Shown: one piece after another, positions 57,012 to 64,000 of the stretch | How the letters are laid out: every line of letters begins with the position of its first letter | How positions within the stretch are numbered: position 1 is the stretch's first letter | Assembly (NCBI GenBank): GCA_024641505.1 | Contig: JAHECY010000220.1 | Span: 1 to 64,000, forward strand | DNA length: 64,000 nt | Reading direction: 5' to 3' | Source of the DNA: Gammaproteobacteria bacterium | Lineage (GTDB): Bacteria > Pseudomonadota > Gammaproteobacteria > SG8-11 | Made by a program: the position numbers and the translations under genes | The notes under the pieces: model-generated | What the model was told of the DNA's origin: nothing | Databases searched by the model: none | What the model saw: only the letters and a program-made list of their open reading frames with translations

Positions 57012-58445
57012 TCAAATTTCCCATTCGTGCACCGGCCGGCAACTGCGCTGGTGCTGGTAATAGGCGCGGGTCAGGGCGTGCATGTTCGCGCCGTGTTTGG
57101 CCACATACGCCCGTTGCCACGCGGCGCCGGTTTGTTCCGTGCGCAGGCGTTCGGCAATGATATCCAGATACAGCTTACTATCATAGGCATCGATACCCAG
57201 ACTGGCCAAACCGGCCCGTGCCAGGGGCAGGAGTTCTTGCTGGCATAACACCTTTGCCGGTATTTTCTGTTTTTCCAGCCAGGTAAATTGCGCCGCGAGG
57301 CCGGCGCGCGCGCCCAGGTAAAAATTGTCACGACTGGTACTGAACGGGATCACGCGTTCCGGAGCCTGCTGCCGCGTGGCCAGGGCTTGCACCAGACCGA
57401 AGAAAAATGCGGCATTCGCTATTTCGTCAACGATGGTCGGTCCCGCGGGCACCACCCGATGTTCCAGGCGCAAGTGCGGCTTGCCGTCGTCGTCGAAACC
57501 CACCAGGGGTCGGTTCCAGCGCCACAAGGTACCGTTATGCATGCGCAGGTGTGTCAGCTGTTCCACCTCGCTGTTGAACAGAATCGGTAGCAGAATGGGG
57601 TAATGCTGCAGATTTTCCGTGAAACATTCGAGCACACTGTGGTGGAGATAATCGCTGCCGAAGGTTACCCGTCGAATCGGGCCGTGGGCGGCGCCATCAT
57701 AGCCACCGACCGACACCGCTTGTTCAAACAGTGGAATACGGGTTTCCTCCCACAACTGATGTTGGAACAAGTAAGGAGAATTGGCGGAAATCGCCGCCAT
57801 GATCCCGGAAATAACAATGGCACTGTTGAAATAGCGCACGAATTGCGCCGCCGGCACCTGTAAATGTATCTGGAAAGAGGTCGCCGCGGCTTCCAGCATG
57901 ACGTCGGAATGCTGGATATGAAGTGGTTGGGTGCCGGGGATATCCAGGCGCAACGGACGACCCTGACGTTGGTAAAAAACCTGTTCGTTAAGGGCGCGGT
58001 AGCGGTTCTGGTCGGACATATTGTCAAGATTCAGTTGCTGTTGCGTCACCGTCGGCAGGATACCGATCATCATGATGTGGCAATTCTGCTGGCGCGCAAT
58101 GGCGCCACAGCGGCGCCATTGCGCACCCAGATCCGCGTGAAACATTTGCAGGCTGTTACCGTGCAGGATGCGCGGCGGATTGTTCAGCTCGACGTTGAAC
58201 TTGGCCAGCTCCGGCACCACCTGATCGGAGTTTAGCGCGGCGAGAAACTGTGCGTTGATGCCAGCCGGTTGAAACTGCGAGTCGACCAGCCAGGCCTCCA
58301 GTTCGAAACCGCCCACCGGTGGTCCGGCAGCCAGCCAGTTTCCCTCCGCCCACTCCCGCAGCAGGTCGGTTTCCCGCTCGAGCCGTTGCCGGAAGAGAGT
58401 AAAATCCTCTGCGTGAAAGCGGGTGGTGAGAATTTCCTGGCCCAT
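57012..58445 (-). CDS. Glutamate-cysteine ligase family 2 (GCS2) protein
   Basis: GCS2 (PF04107) enzymes join the side-chain carboxyl of glutamate to an amine with ATP; members include plant-type glutamate-cysteine ligases, EgtA and YbdK. The 477-residue protein shows the nucleotide/metal region [10 protein letters not shown] near residue 45-55, [11 protein letters not shown], and [11 protein letters not shown] later. It could provide gamma-glutamylcysteine for GshB (1903-2853), as no other gshA is seen in this window, or make a different gamma-glutamyl compound with its two neighbours. First gene of a minus-strand operon, divergent from glyQ over 219 bp. Confidence 0.82.
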   Translation of the reverse strand: MGQEILTTRFHAEDFTLFRQRLERETDLLREWAEGNWLAAGPPVGGFELEAWLVDSQFQPAGINAQFLAALNSDQVVPELAKFNVELNNPPRILHGNSLQMFHADLGAQWRRCGAIARQQNCHIMMIGILPTVTQQQLNLDNMSDQNRYRALNEQVFYQRQGRPLRLDIPGTQPLHIQHSDVMLEAAATSFQIHLQVPAAQFVRYFNSAIVISGIMAAISANSPYLFQHQLWEETRIPLFEQAVSVGGYDGAAHGPIRRVTFGSDYLHHSVLECFTENLQHYPILLPILFNSEVEQLTHLRMHNGTLWRWNRPLVGFDDDGKPHLRLEHRVVPAGPTIVDEIANAAFFFGLVQALATRQQAPERVIPFSTSRDNFYLGARAGLAAQFTWLEKQKIPAKVLCQQELLPLARAGLASLGIDAYDSKLYLDIIAERLRTEQTGAAWQRAYVAKHGANMHALTRAYYQHQRSCRPVHEWEI

Positions 58446-58664
58446 GGCTACCTGTTGGTTGTTGCCCTGTCGGCGCGTGCGTGGTGTTGTTTATGTCAAA
58501 TCAGCCGACCATATCGTGTCCGGTCAGCACCGCGGCTCGACTCACTTTACCATAGACCCGTACCCGATTTGACCATGACGCGGTCCCCGCCGTGCCTGAC
58601 ACGTACCATTAATGGCAACGGCACGTTATACTTATGCGCCCGATTCGGGACAACACCAGCAACC

Positions 58665-59582
58665 ATGATGACAACACCGCAATACGATCTACGGACATTT
58701 CAGGGCCTGATTCTCACCTTACAGGACTATTGGGCACGGCAGGGTTGTGTGATTCTGCAACCCTATGACATGGAAATGGGCGCGGGAACTTTTCATTCCG
58801 GCACTTTTCTGCGGGCCATCGGCCCGGAGCCCTGGAGCGCTGCCTATGTGCAGCCCTCACGGCGCCCCACGGATGGCCGTTACGGGGAGAATCCCAATCG
58901 CCTGCAACACTATTATCAATTCCAGGTGGTAATTAAACCGTCGCCGCTGAATATCCAGGAGTTATATCTGGATTCATTGCGACTCCTGGGCTTTGACCCC
59001 CTGACCCACGACGTGCGTTTCGTGGAAGATAACTGGGAGTCGCCAACCCTCGGCGCCTGGGGATTGGGCTGGGAGGTCTGGCTCAATGGCATGGAAGTAA
59101 CCCAATTTACTTACTTCCAACAGGTGGGGGGGCTGGAATGCCGGCCGGTCACGGGTGAAATCACTTATGGCCTGGAACGGCTGGCCATGTACATGCAGGG
59201 GGTCGCCAGCGTGTTCGATCTGGTGTGGACCGACGGTCCCCTGGGTAAAGTCACATACGGTGATGTGTTCCACCAGAACGAAGTGGAAATGTCCACGTAT
59301 AATTTTGAACATGCGGACGTTGAGTCGCTGTTCCACTGGTTCACCACCTGCGAGCGGGAGAGCCAGCGTTTGATCGAATTATCACTGCCGTTACCGGCGT
59401 ATGAAATGGTGCTTAAGGCCTCCCACACCTTCAATTTGCTGGACGCGCGTCATGCGATCTCGGTGACCGAGCGCGCCCGCTATATCGGCCGGGTACGCAC
59501 CTTGGCCAAGGCGGTGGCGGAAGCCTATTATCAACGGCGCGAAGCTCTGGGATTTCCCATGGCGCGCCGGCAGGGAGTCTGA
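58665..59582 (+). CDS. glyQ: Glycyl-tRNA synthetase alpha subunit
   Basis: GlyQ is the catalytic subunit of the tetrameric bacterial glycyl-tRNA synthetase. From ATG 58665 it has 305 residues, matching the family (about 300). Conserved text includes [62 protein letters not shown] (split motif) and [14 protein letters not shown] longer frame upstream has no conserved sequence. glyS follows 3 bp later. Confidence 0.97.
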   Translation: MMTTPQYDLRTFQGLILTLQDYWARQGCVILQPYDMEMGAGTFHSGTFLRAIGPEPWSAAYVQPSRRPTDGRYGENPNRLQHYYQFQVVIKPSPLNIQELYLDSLRLLGFDPLTHDVRFVEDNWESPTLGAWGLGWEVWLNGMEVTQFTYFQQVGGLECRPVTGEITYGLERLAMYMQGVASVFDLVWTDGPLGKVTYGDVFHQNEVEMSTYNFEHADVESLFHWFTTCERESQRLIELSLPLPAYEMVLKASHTFNLLDARHAISVTERARYIGRVRTLAKAVAEAYYQRREALGFPMARRQGV

Positions 59583-59585
59583 GTC

Positions 59586-61664
59586 ATGTCCACGGCCCAT
59601 TTTTTGGTAGAGATCGGCACTGAAGAACTCCCGCCCAAGGCATTGTGGTCCCTGGCGGAAGCGTTTCACAACCATACGCGCCTGGGGCTGGAAAAAGCCG
59701 GTTTGCACCACGGTACCATCAAGCCTTATGCAGCGCCACGGCGTCTGGCGCTGTTGATTTCCGACCTCGCCCTGCAGCAACCGGATCGCGAGAATTTACG
59801 CCGCGGCCCGGCGCTAAATGCCGCGTTCAAGGAAGACGGCTATCCGACACCGGCGGCGGAAGGCTTTGCCAAATCCTGCGGCGTCACCGTGGAGGAACTG
59901 GAGCGTCTGGAATCGGGCAAGGGCGCGTGGTTGGGTTTTCGCGTCAAGGAACCCGGGCAACCGGCGCGCGGTCTGCTGCCGGACATTATTCGTGACGCCC
60001 TGGACAAGCTGCCGGTGCCCAAGCGCATGCGCTGGGCCGATCTGGATGCACAGTTCGTGCGCCCGGTACACTGGGTCGTACTGTTGCTCGGTAATGAATT
60101 GATCGATACCACGATACTGGGTGTAAAGACCAGTCGTGAGACCTATGGTCACCGGTTTCACCATCCCCAGGCCATCTATCTGGCGGAACCGGAAGCATAC
60201 GCACCGTTGCTGGAAACCGAAGGCTATGTAGTGGCGGATTTTCATGATCGGCGTGAAGCCGTGCGCGCCCAGGTTCTGGAGGCGGCGCGCCAGACCGGCG
60301 GTACCGCGATCATCGACGAAGCGCTGTTGGCGGAAGTGACCAGTATGGTGGAATGGCCACGGGCGTTGGTGGGCCGATTTGACGACGCCTTCCTCGCGGT
60401 ACCATCCGAAGCTCTGATCAGCGCTATGAAAACCCATCAGAAATATTTTCATCTGGTGGACGGTAAAGGCGCGCTGATGCCGAATTTCATCACTATTGCC
60501 AATATCGATAGCCGTGACATCGAACAGGTGCGCCAGGGTAACGAGCGCGTGATTCGGCCGCGGTTGGCGGATGCGGCGTTTTTCTGGAATCAGGACCGTA
60601 AGCTGCGCCTCAGTGAGCGTGTGACGCAGCTGCAGCACGTGGTGTTTCAAAACCAGTTGGGGTCGATCCATGACAAATGCATGCGTCTCGCCGATTTGAG
60701 TGTCTGGCTGGGGTCGCGGCTCCAGCTGGACCATCAGCACTGCCGGCAGGCGGCCCAGTTATGCAAAGCTGACCTGTTAACCAATATGGTCGGCGAATTC
60801 CCGGAATTACAGGGTATCATGGGCCGTTATTACGCGCACCACGACGGCGAGGATGATGCGGTCGCCCTGGCCATTGAGGAACATTACCGGCCGCGTTTCG
60901 CGGGCGATGTGCTGGCCAGTGGCGGAATCGGCCAGGTATTGGCGATTACCGACAAGATCGATACCCTCGCGGGTATCTTTGGCATTGGCCAGATTCCCAC
61001 CGGCGACAAGGATCCTTTCGGCTTGCGGCGCGCGGCGCTGGGCGTGTTGCGGCAGATGATCGAGGGCAAGCTCGATATCGATCTTTATGAGTTACTGGGT
61101 GAAGCCGTCAAGGGCTATGGCACCCGATTGACCCAGCAGCAGGTGGTGGATCAGGTATTCGGCTTCATGATGGAACGGCTGCGTGCCTACTATCTCGATC
61201 TGGGTGTTGCCGCTGATACTTTTGAATCCGTGTTGGCACAGGCACCTCGCAGCCCCCTGGATTTTGACGCGCGCATTCTGGCGGTGAAGACGTTCCGCGA
61301 ACTGCCCGCCGCCGCCAGTCTGGCGACAGCCAACAAGCGCATCAGCAATATCATCGTCAAGCAAGCAGCTGATGTGCGCATTGCCGCCCAGCCCGACGCC
61401 ACGTTGTTCGAGTTCGATGAGGAAAGAACCTTGCACGAACAAATCGAGCAGCATGCGCGTGAGGTGACGCCATTGTTCGCGCGTAAAGACTACGTGGCGG
61501 CGCTGCGTACCCTGGCCGGATTGCGCGAGCCCGTCGACAGATTTTTCGACAAGGTAATGGTGATGGTCGATGACGAAAAAATACGAAACAATCGTCTGGC
61601 GCTGCTGAATCGACTGCGCGGCCTGTTTTTGCACACCGCCGATTTATCGCGGCTGCAAGGTTGA
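59586..61664 (+). CDS. glyS: Glycyl-tRNA synthetase beta subunit
   Basis: GlyS recognises tRNA-Gly and is required for charging by GlyQ. The 692-residue length is normal. Typical segments are FLVEIGTEELPPKALW at the start, YAAPRRLALLISDLA, KRMRWADLDAQFVRPVHW, and the C-terminal anticodon-binding helical region with RLRGLFLHTADLSRLQG at the very end. It is transcribed with glyQ and followed by gmhB after 89 bp containing a GC-only palindrome. Confidence 0.97.
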   Translation: MSTAHFLVEIGTEELPPKALWSLAEAFHNHTRLGLEKAGLHHGTIKPYAAPRRLALLISDLALQQPDRENLRRGPALNAAFKEDGYPTPAAEGFAKSCGVTVEELERLESGKGAWLGFRVKEPGQPARGLLPDIIRDALDKLPVPKRMRWADLDAQFVRPVHWVVLLLGNELIDTTILGVKTSRETYGHRFHHPQAIYLAEPEAYAPLLETEGYVVADFHDRREAVRAQVLEAARQTGGTAIIDEALLAEVTSMVEWPRALVGRFDDAFLAVPSEALISAMKTHQKYFHLVDGKGALMPNFITIANIDSRDIEQVRQGNERVIRPRLADAAFFWNQDRKLRLSERVTQLQHVVFQNQLGSIHDKCMRLADLSVWLGSRLQLDHQHCRQAAQLCKADLLTNMVGEFPELQGIMGRYYAHHDGEDDAVALAIEEHYRPRFAGDVLASGGIGQVLAITDKIDTLAGIFGIGQIPTGDKDPFGLRRAALGVLRQMIEGKLDIDLYELLGEAVKGYGTRLTQQQVVDQVFGFMMERLRAYYLDLGVAADTFESVLAQAPRSPLDFDARILAVKTFRELPAAASLATANKRISNIIVKQAADVRIAAQPDATLFEFDEERTLHEQIEQHAREVTPLFARKDYVAALRTLAGLREPVDRFFDKVMVMVDDEKIRNNRLALLNRLRGLFLHTADLSRLQG

Positions 61665-61713
61665 ACGGATGATGGCATGCTGCATTTAGCCGATGTGATT
61701 CCGAATGGTGTGT

Positions 61714-61735
61714 GCCGCGCGCCCGGGCGCGCGGC
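61714..61735. other. Perfect 22-bp GC-only palindrome upstream of gmhB
   Basis: The half-site GCCGCGCGCCC (61714-61724) is followed at once by its exact reverse complement (61725-61735), with no spacer. It lies between glyS and gmhB, 18 bp before the gmhB ATG. It could form a hairpin in the mRNA or bind a dimeric protein. No T-run follows, so it is not a simple terminator. Confidence 0.7.
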
Positions 61736-61753
61736 GCGGGTTCCGAGGGCGAG

Positions 61754-62296
61754 ATGAAGCTCGTGATTCTGGACCGTGATGGTGTGATCAACGAGGATTC
61801 CGATGAATTCATCAAGTCACCGGACGAGTTCATTCCGATTCCCGGCAGTATCGACGCCATTGCACGCCTTAAGTTGGCGGGCTATAGCGTGGTAATCGCC
61901 AGCAATCAGTCGGGTCTGGCGCGGCAGCTGTTCTCACTGTCCACGCTGCACGACATCCATCAGAAACTTTACGACCTGTTGCAGCCTTTCGGGGTGCGGC
62001 TGGACGCGATTTTTTTCTGCCCGCATGGTCCCGACGACGATTGTCATTGCCGCAAACCGAAACCGGGTCTGTTGCAGGATATCGCCACCCGCTTCAGTAT
62101 CGATCTCGCGACGGTGCCGGTAGTGGGTGATGCGTTACGTGACATCGAGGCGGCCCGTGCCGTGGGCGCGCAGCCGGTACTGGTATTGACCGGCAAGGGT
62201 CGTCAGGCCAGCAGGAACACGCTGGAACTGACCGGAGTGCCGGTATACAGGAATCTTAGTCATTTTGTCGATGTTTTATTGGCCAGGTCTCAATGA
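61754..62296 (+). CDS. gmhB: D-glycero-beta-D-manno-heptose 1,7-bisphosphate 7-phosphatase
   Basis: GmhB removes the 7-phosphate in the synthesis of ADP-heptose, needed for the LPS inner core. The 180-residue HAD-family protein starts MKLVILDRDGVINEDS, with the nucleophile Asp in DRDG. SNQSGLARQLFS and the zinc-binding cysteine set in FFCPHGPDDDCHCRKPKPG, followed by VVGDALRDIEAA, are diagnostic. The 14 residues upstream in the same frame are low-complexity and unlikely to be translated. Its stop overlaps plsC by 4 bp. Confidence 0.95.
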   Translation: MKLVILDRDGVINEDSDEFIKSPDEFIPIPGSIDAIARLKLAGYSVVIASNQSGLARQLFSLSTLHDIHQKLYDLLQPFGVRLDAIFFCPHGPDDDCHCRKPKPGLLQDIATRFSIDLATVPVVGDALRDIEAARAVGAQPVLVLTGKGRQASRNTLELTGVPVYRNLSHFVDVLLARSQ

Positions 62297-63075
62297 TGCG
62301 TTACCTTCGATCGCTATTATTTTATGTCATCATGATTAGTTCGGCGGGGGTCATGGGCCCCTTCAGTGTCCTGTTGTTGCCCGCAAATTTTTCCATACGC
62401 TATCGATTCCTTACCATGTGGGCACGCATGAATCTGTGGTTTCTAGGCAAACTTTGTGATTTGCACTATGAAGTCGAGGGTCGGGAGAATATTCCCGTGG
62501 GTAACGGTCTTATTTTCTGCAAGCATCAATCTGCCTGGGAGACCTTGGCGTTGCAACAGATCTTTCCGCCGCAAACCTGGTTACTGAAACGGGAACTGTT
62601 ATGGGTGCCCTTTTTTGGCTGGGGTCTGGCGATGCTGGGCTCCATTGGTATCGACCGCAGCGCGGGTACGGCAGCATTGTCCAAATTGGTCACGGACGGC
62701 ATTGATCGGCTGCAAAAAGGACGTTGGCTGGTGATTTTTCCCGAAGGTACTCGGGTGGCGCCCGGCGCGGAACGCAAATTCCTCAAGGGCGGATCGATTC
62801 TGGCGGCGAAGGCCGGGTATCCCGTGGTGCCGGTGGCGCATAACGCGGGAGAGTATTGGCCACGACGTACCATAGTGAAAATACCTGGTACCATCAAAGT
62901 GGTGGTGGGGCCGGCCATCGACACCAAAGGCAAGAAAGCGAGTGAAATTAATCGCCTGGCGGAAGAGTGGATGAATGCCACCATGGCGCGTATTACCGAT
63001 GAGCGCTTCAAACAGAGTGGGTCGGTTGCGCGGATGCCAGACACCGATGGTGAGTCGCCGCCGGACGTACGGTGA
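62293..63075 (+). CDS. plsC: 1-acyl-sn-glycerol-3-phosphate acyltransferase
   Basis: PlsC acylates lysophosphatidic acid to phosphatidic acid, a step of phospholipid synthesis at the inner membrane. The 260-residue protein has an N-terminal hydrophobic helix (about 5-28), the catalytic HX4D motif in CKHQSAWETLAL (HQSAWE in place of the usual H-x4-D), and FPEGTRVAPGAERKFLKGG for glycerol-phosphate binding. The acidic position is Glu rather than Asp, a conservative change seen in other family members. ATGA overlap with gmhB shows coupling. Confidence 0.93.
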   Translation: MMRYLRSLLFYVIMISSAGVMGPFSVLLLPANFSIRYRFLTMWARMNLWFLGKLCDLHYEVEGRENIPVGNGLIFCKHQSAWETLALQQIFPPQTWLLKRELLWVPFFGWGLAMLGSIGIDRSAGTAALSKLVTDGIDRLQKGRWLVIFPEGTRVAPGAERKFLKGGSILAAKAGYPVVPVAHNAGEYWPRRTIVKIPGTIKVVVGPAIDTKGKKASEINRLAEEWMNATMARITDERFKQSGSVARMPDTDGESPPDVR

Positions 63076-63097
63076 AAAAAGTGCTGTTATTTCCAGC

Positions 63098-63114
63098 ATT
63101 AACCGGGGGTTAAT
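63098..63114. promoter_or_regulatory. Inverted repeat between plsC and the next gene
   Basis: ATTAACC (63098-63104) and GGTTAAT (63108-63114) are exact inverted copies separated by GGG. The site lies 23 bp after plsC and about 75 bp before the 63190 start. It may be an operator or a short hairpin; no family match is recognised. Confidence 0.35.
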
Positions 63115-63189
63115 CATTTGATAATGGACTGTTAATTTAAAAGACACCTGTTAAGACGATGCTGTATCGCTCAAAGGGAGGGGGGAGCT

Positions 63190-63558
63190 ATGGTGAATGT
63201 CAGCGTGAGTCCTGATACCACGGTCGGAGGGACCGGTTATACTTTATGTCTGGAGGGTTATGCCCTGCCTTTAGCGGACGCAATTTACCCAACTATAATC
63301 GCGAAATTGATGGCGGCAGTTAATTTCCTGCTTACCGGCGGGTTGCATGCGGAATGCCGGTTTTTTCACGAGCAGGGGGATAAACTGCTGGTGCTGGATC
63401 GTAAACCGGAGGGCGTGCTGGTGTCGGTATTCCCCCTGCGTGATAACAAACAACAACGGCGCCCGGGTTACAGTCAGGCTCCGGAGTACAGTTGTACACT
63501 GGATTTGCAGGACTTCTCGCGCGCGTTAAACCGCGGGTTGCATCGCCTGCTGTCGTAA
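63190..63558 (+). CDS. Uncharacterised 122-residue protein
   Basis: I do not recognise this family. A strong purine-rich ribosome site (AGGGAGGGGGGAG) precedes the ATG by a few bases, supporting translation. The sequence has a Gly/Tyr-rich start (GGTGYTLCLEGYALPLA), a short hydrophobic segment TIIAKLMAAVNFLLTGG and a basic C-terminal half that ends LNRGLHRLLS. No signal peptide, metal or nucleotide motif is clear. It converges with the cold-shock gene. Confidence 0.7.
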   Translation: MVNVSVSPDTTVGGTGYTLCLEGYALPLADAIYPTIIAKLMAAVNFLLTGGLHAECRFFHEQGDKLLVLDRKPEGVLVSVFPLRDNKQQRRPGYSQAPEYSCTLDLQDFSRALNRGLHRLLS

Positions 63559-63610
63559 AACCAGCGCTTGCCGGTACTGTCCAGCTCGTCGGTCGGGTGC
63601 AACCCCCCAT

Positions 63611-63645
63611 CCAATAGAAACACCCCGCCGCCATGGCGCGGGGTG
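63611..63645 (-). terminator. Rho-independent terminator of the cold-shock gene
   Basis: On the minus strand a hairpin with arms CACCCCGC and GCGGGGTG (63621-63628 / 63638-63645) is followed by TTTCTATT. It lies about 25 bp after the csp stop. A T-poor form could also end the convergent 63190 transcript. Confidence 0.7.
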
Positions 63646-63670
63646 TGGCCTGCATTGACTCAGCGCTGAA

Positions 63671-63877
63671 TCAGGATGAAATTGTAACGTGGCTGGCTTG
63701 TGGACCTTTGGGGCCTTGCTCAATCTCGAAATTGACGGCTTGACCCTCGGCCAATGAACGAAATCCCTCAGCCTTGATGGCGGTGAAGTGGACGAATACA
63801 TCTTTACCGCCGTCATCGGGAGTGATAAAACCAAAACCCTTGGACTGATTAAACCATTTTACTTTGCCTGTTGCCAT
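63671..63877 (-). CDS. csp: Cold-shock domain protein (CspA family)
   Basis: CspA-type proteins are small RNA chaperones that melt mRNA structure. From ATG 63877 the protein is 68 residues: [17 protein letters not shown] includes RNP1 (KGFGFI) and DVFVHFTAI is RNP2. A longer frame (from 63988) covers the 5' untranslated leader and is not coding. The 120-bp leader upstream is likely to carry control of translation, as in other cold-shock genes; a CCGGTAGCCGG hairpin is visible in it. Confidence 0.96.
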   Translation of the reverse strand: MATGKVKWFNQSKGFGFITPDDGGKDVFVHFTAIKAEGFRSLAEGQAVNFEIEQGPKGPQASHVTISS

Positions 63878-64000
63878 TACAATAACCTCAGAGATGGATC
63901 GTGTTGTTAAAACAAGACCGCCACTGTATTTCATCGCCAGACAACCGGCTACCGGGTTTTGAAATTGGGATGACGGCAGCTTGCCCAAAGTATTCTACCC

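Overview
The window is a contiguous stretch of chromosome from a gammaproteobacterium. The evidence is gene order: gshB beside a complete twitching-motility chemosensory cluster (pilG-H-I-J-K-chpA-B-C), yicC-gmk-rpoZ-spoT, hemC-D-X-Y, dnaA-dnaN-recF-gyrB divergent from rpmH-rnpA-yidD-yidC-mnmE, lptD-surA-pdxA-rsmA, and glyQ-glyS-gmhB-plsC. LptD, SurA and heptose synthesis (GmhB) show a Gram-negative envelope; FAD:FMN transferase and a bacteriohemerythrin fit a respiring, oxygen-responsive lifestyle. I cannot name the genus. No rRNA, tRNA, CRISPR array, prophage or intact insertion sequence was seen, and gene density is high.

Layout. 1-2853 (minus): gshB, then an ApbE / NusG-II / Gx membrane-protein module that probably serves flavin-dependent electron transfer. 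3216-15519 (plus): the type IV pilus Chp system, dominated by a 2102-residue ChpA with several Hpt domains. 15530-23723 (minus): yicC, gmk, rpoZ, spoT, ridA, recG, bioA, linking nucleotide pools, RNA polymerase and (p)ppGpp. 23835-27646: a Ser/Thr kinase and PP2C phosphatase pair facing a membrane kinase fused to an FGE-like domain. 27637-31977: radC, coaBC, a repeat-rich gap, a YeeZ-like dehydrogenase and a 2Fe-2S flavin reductase. 31989-36137 (minus): hemC-hemD-hemX-hemY. 36512-37519: fbp with an elaborate upstream region. 37674-46519: the replication-origin region, with two perfect DnaA boxes between dnaA and dnaN. 46732-53522 (plus): mnmE, lptD, surA, pdxA, rsmA. 53568-58445: accessory genes (an unknown protein, bacteriohemerythrin, a repeat, and an operon of a GCS2 ligase, an M14 metallohydrolase and a GT-B glycosyltransferase). 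58665-63877: glyQ, glyS, gmhB, plsC, an unknown small protein and a cold-shock protein.

Most of the window is conserved core genome. The accessory parts most likely to hold something new are the GCS2-M14-glycosyltransferase operon, the kinase/phosphatase/kinase-FGE trio with its apparently non-catalytic FGE domain, the dispersed repeats near 29.7 kb and 54.7 kb, and several palindromic sites upstream of fbp and gmhB.
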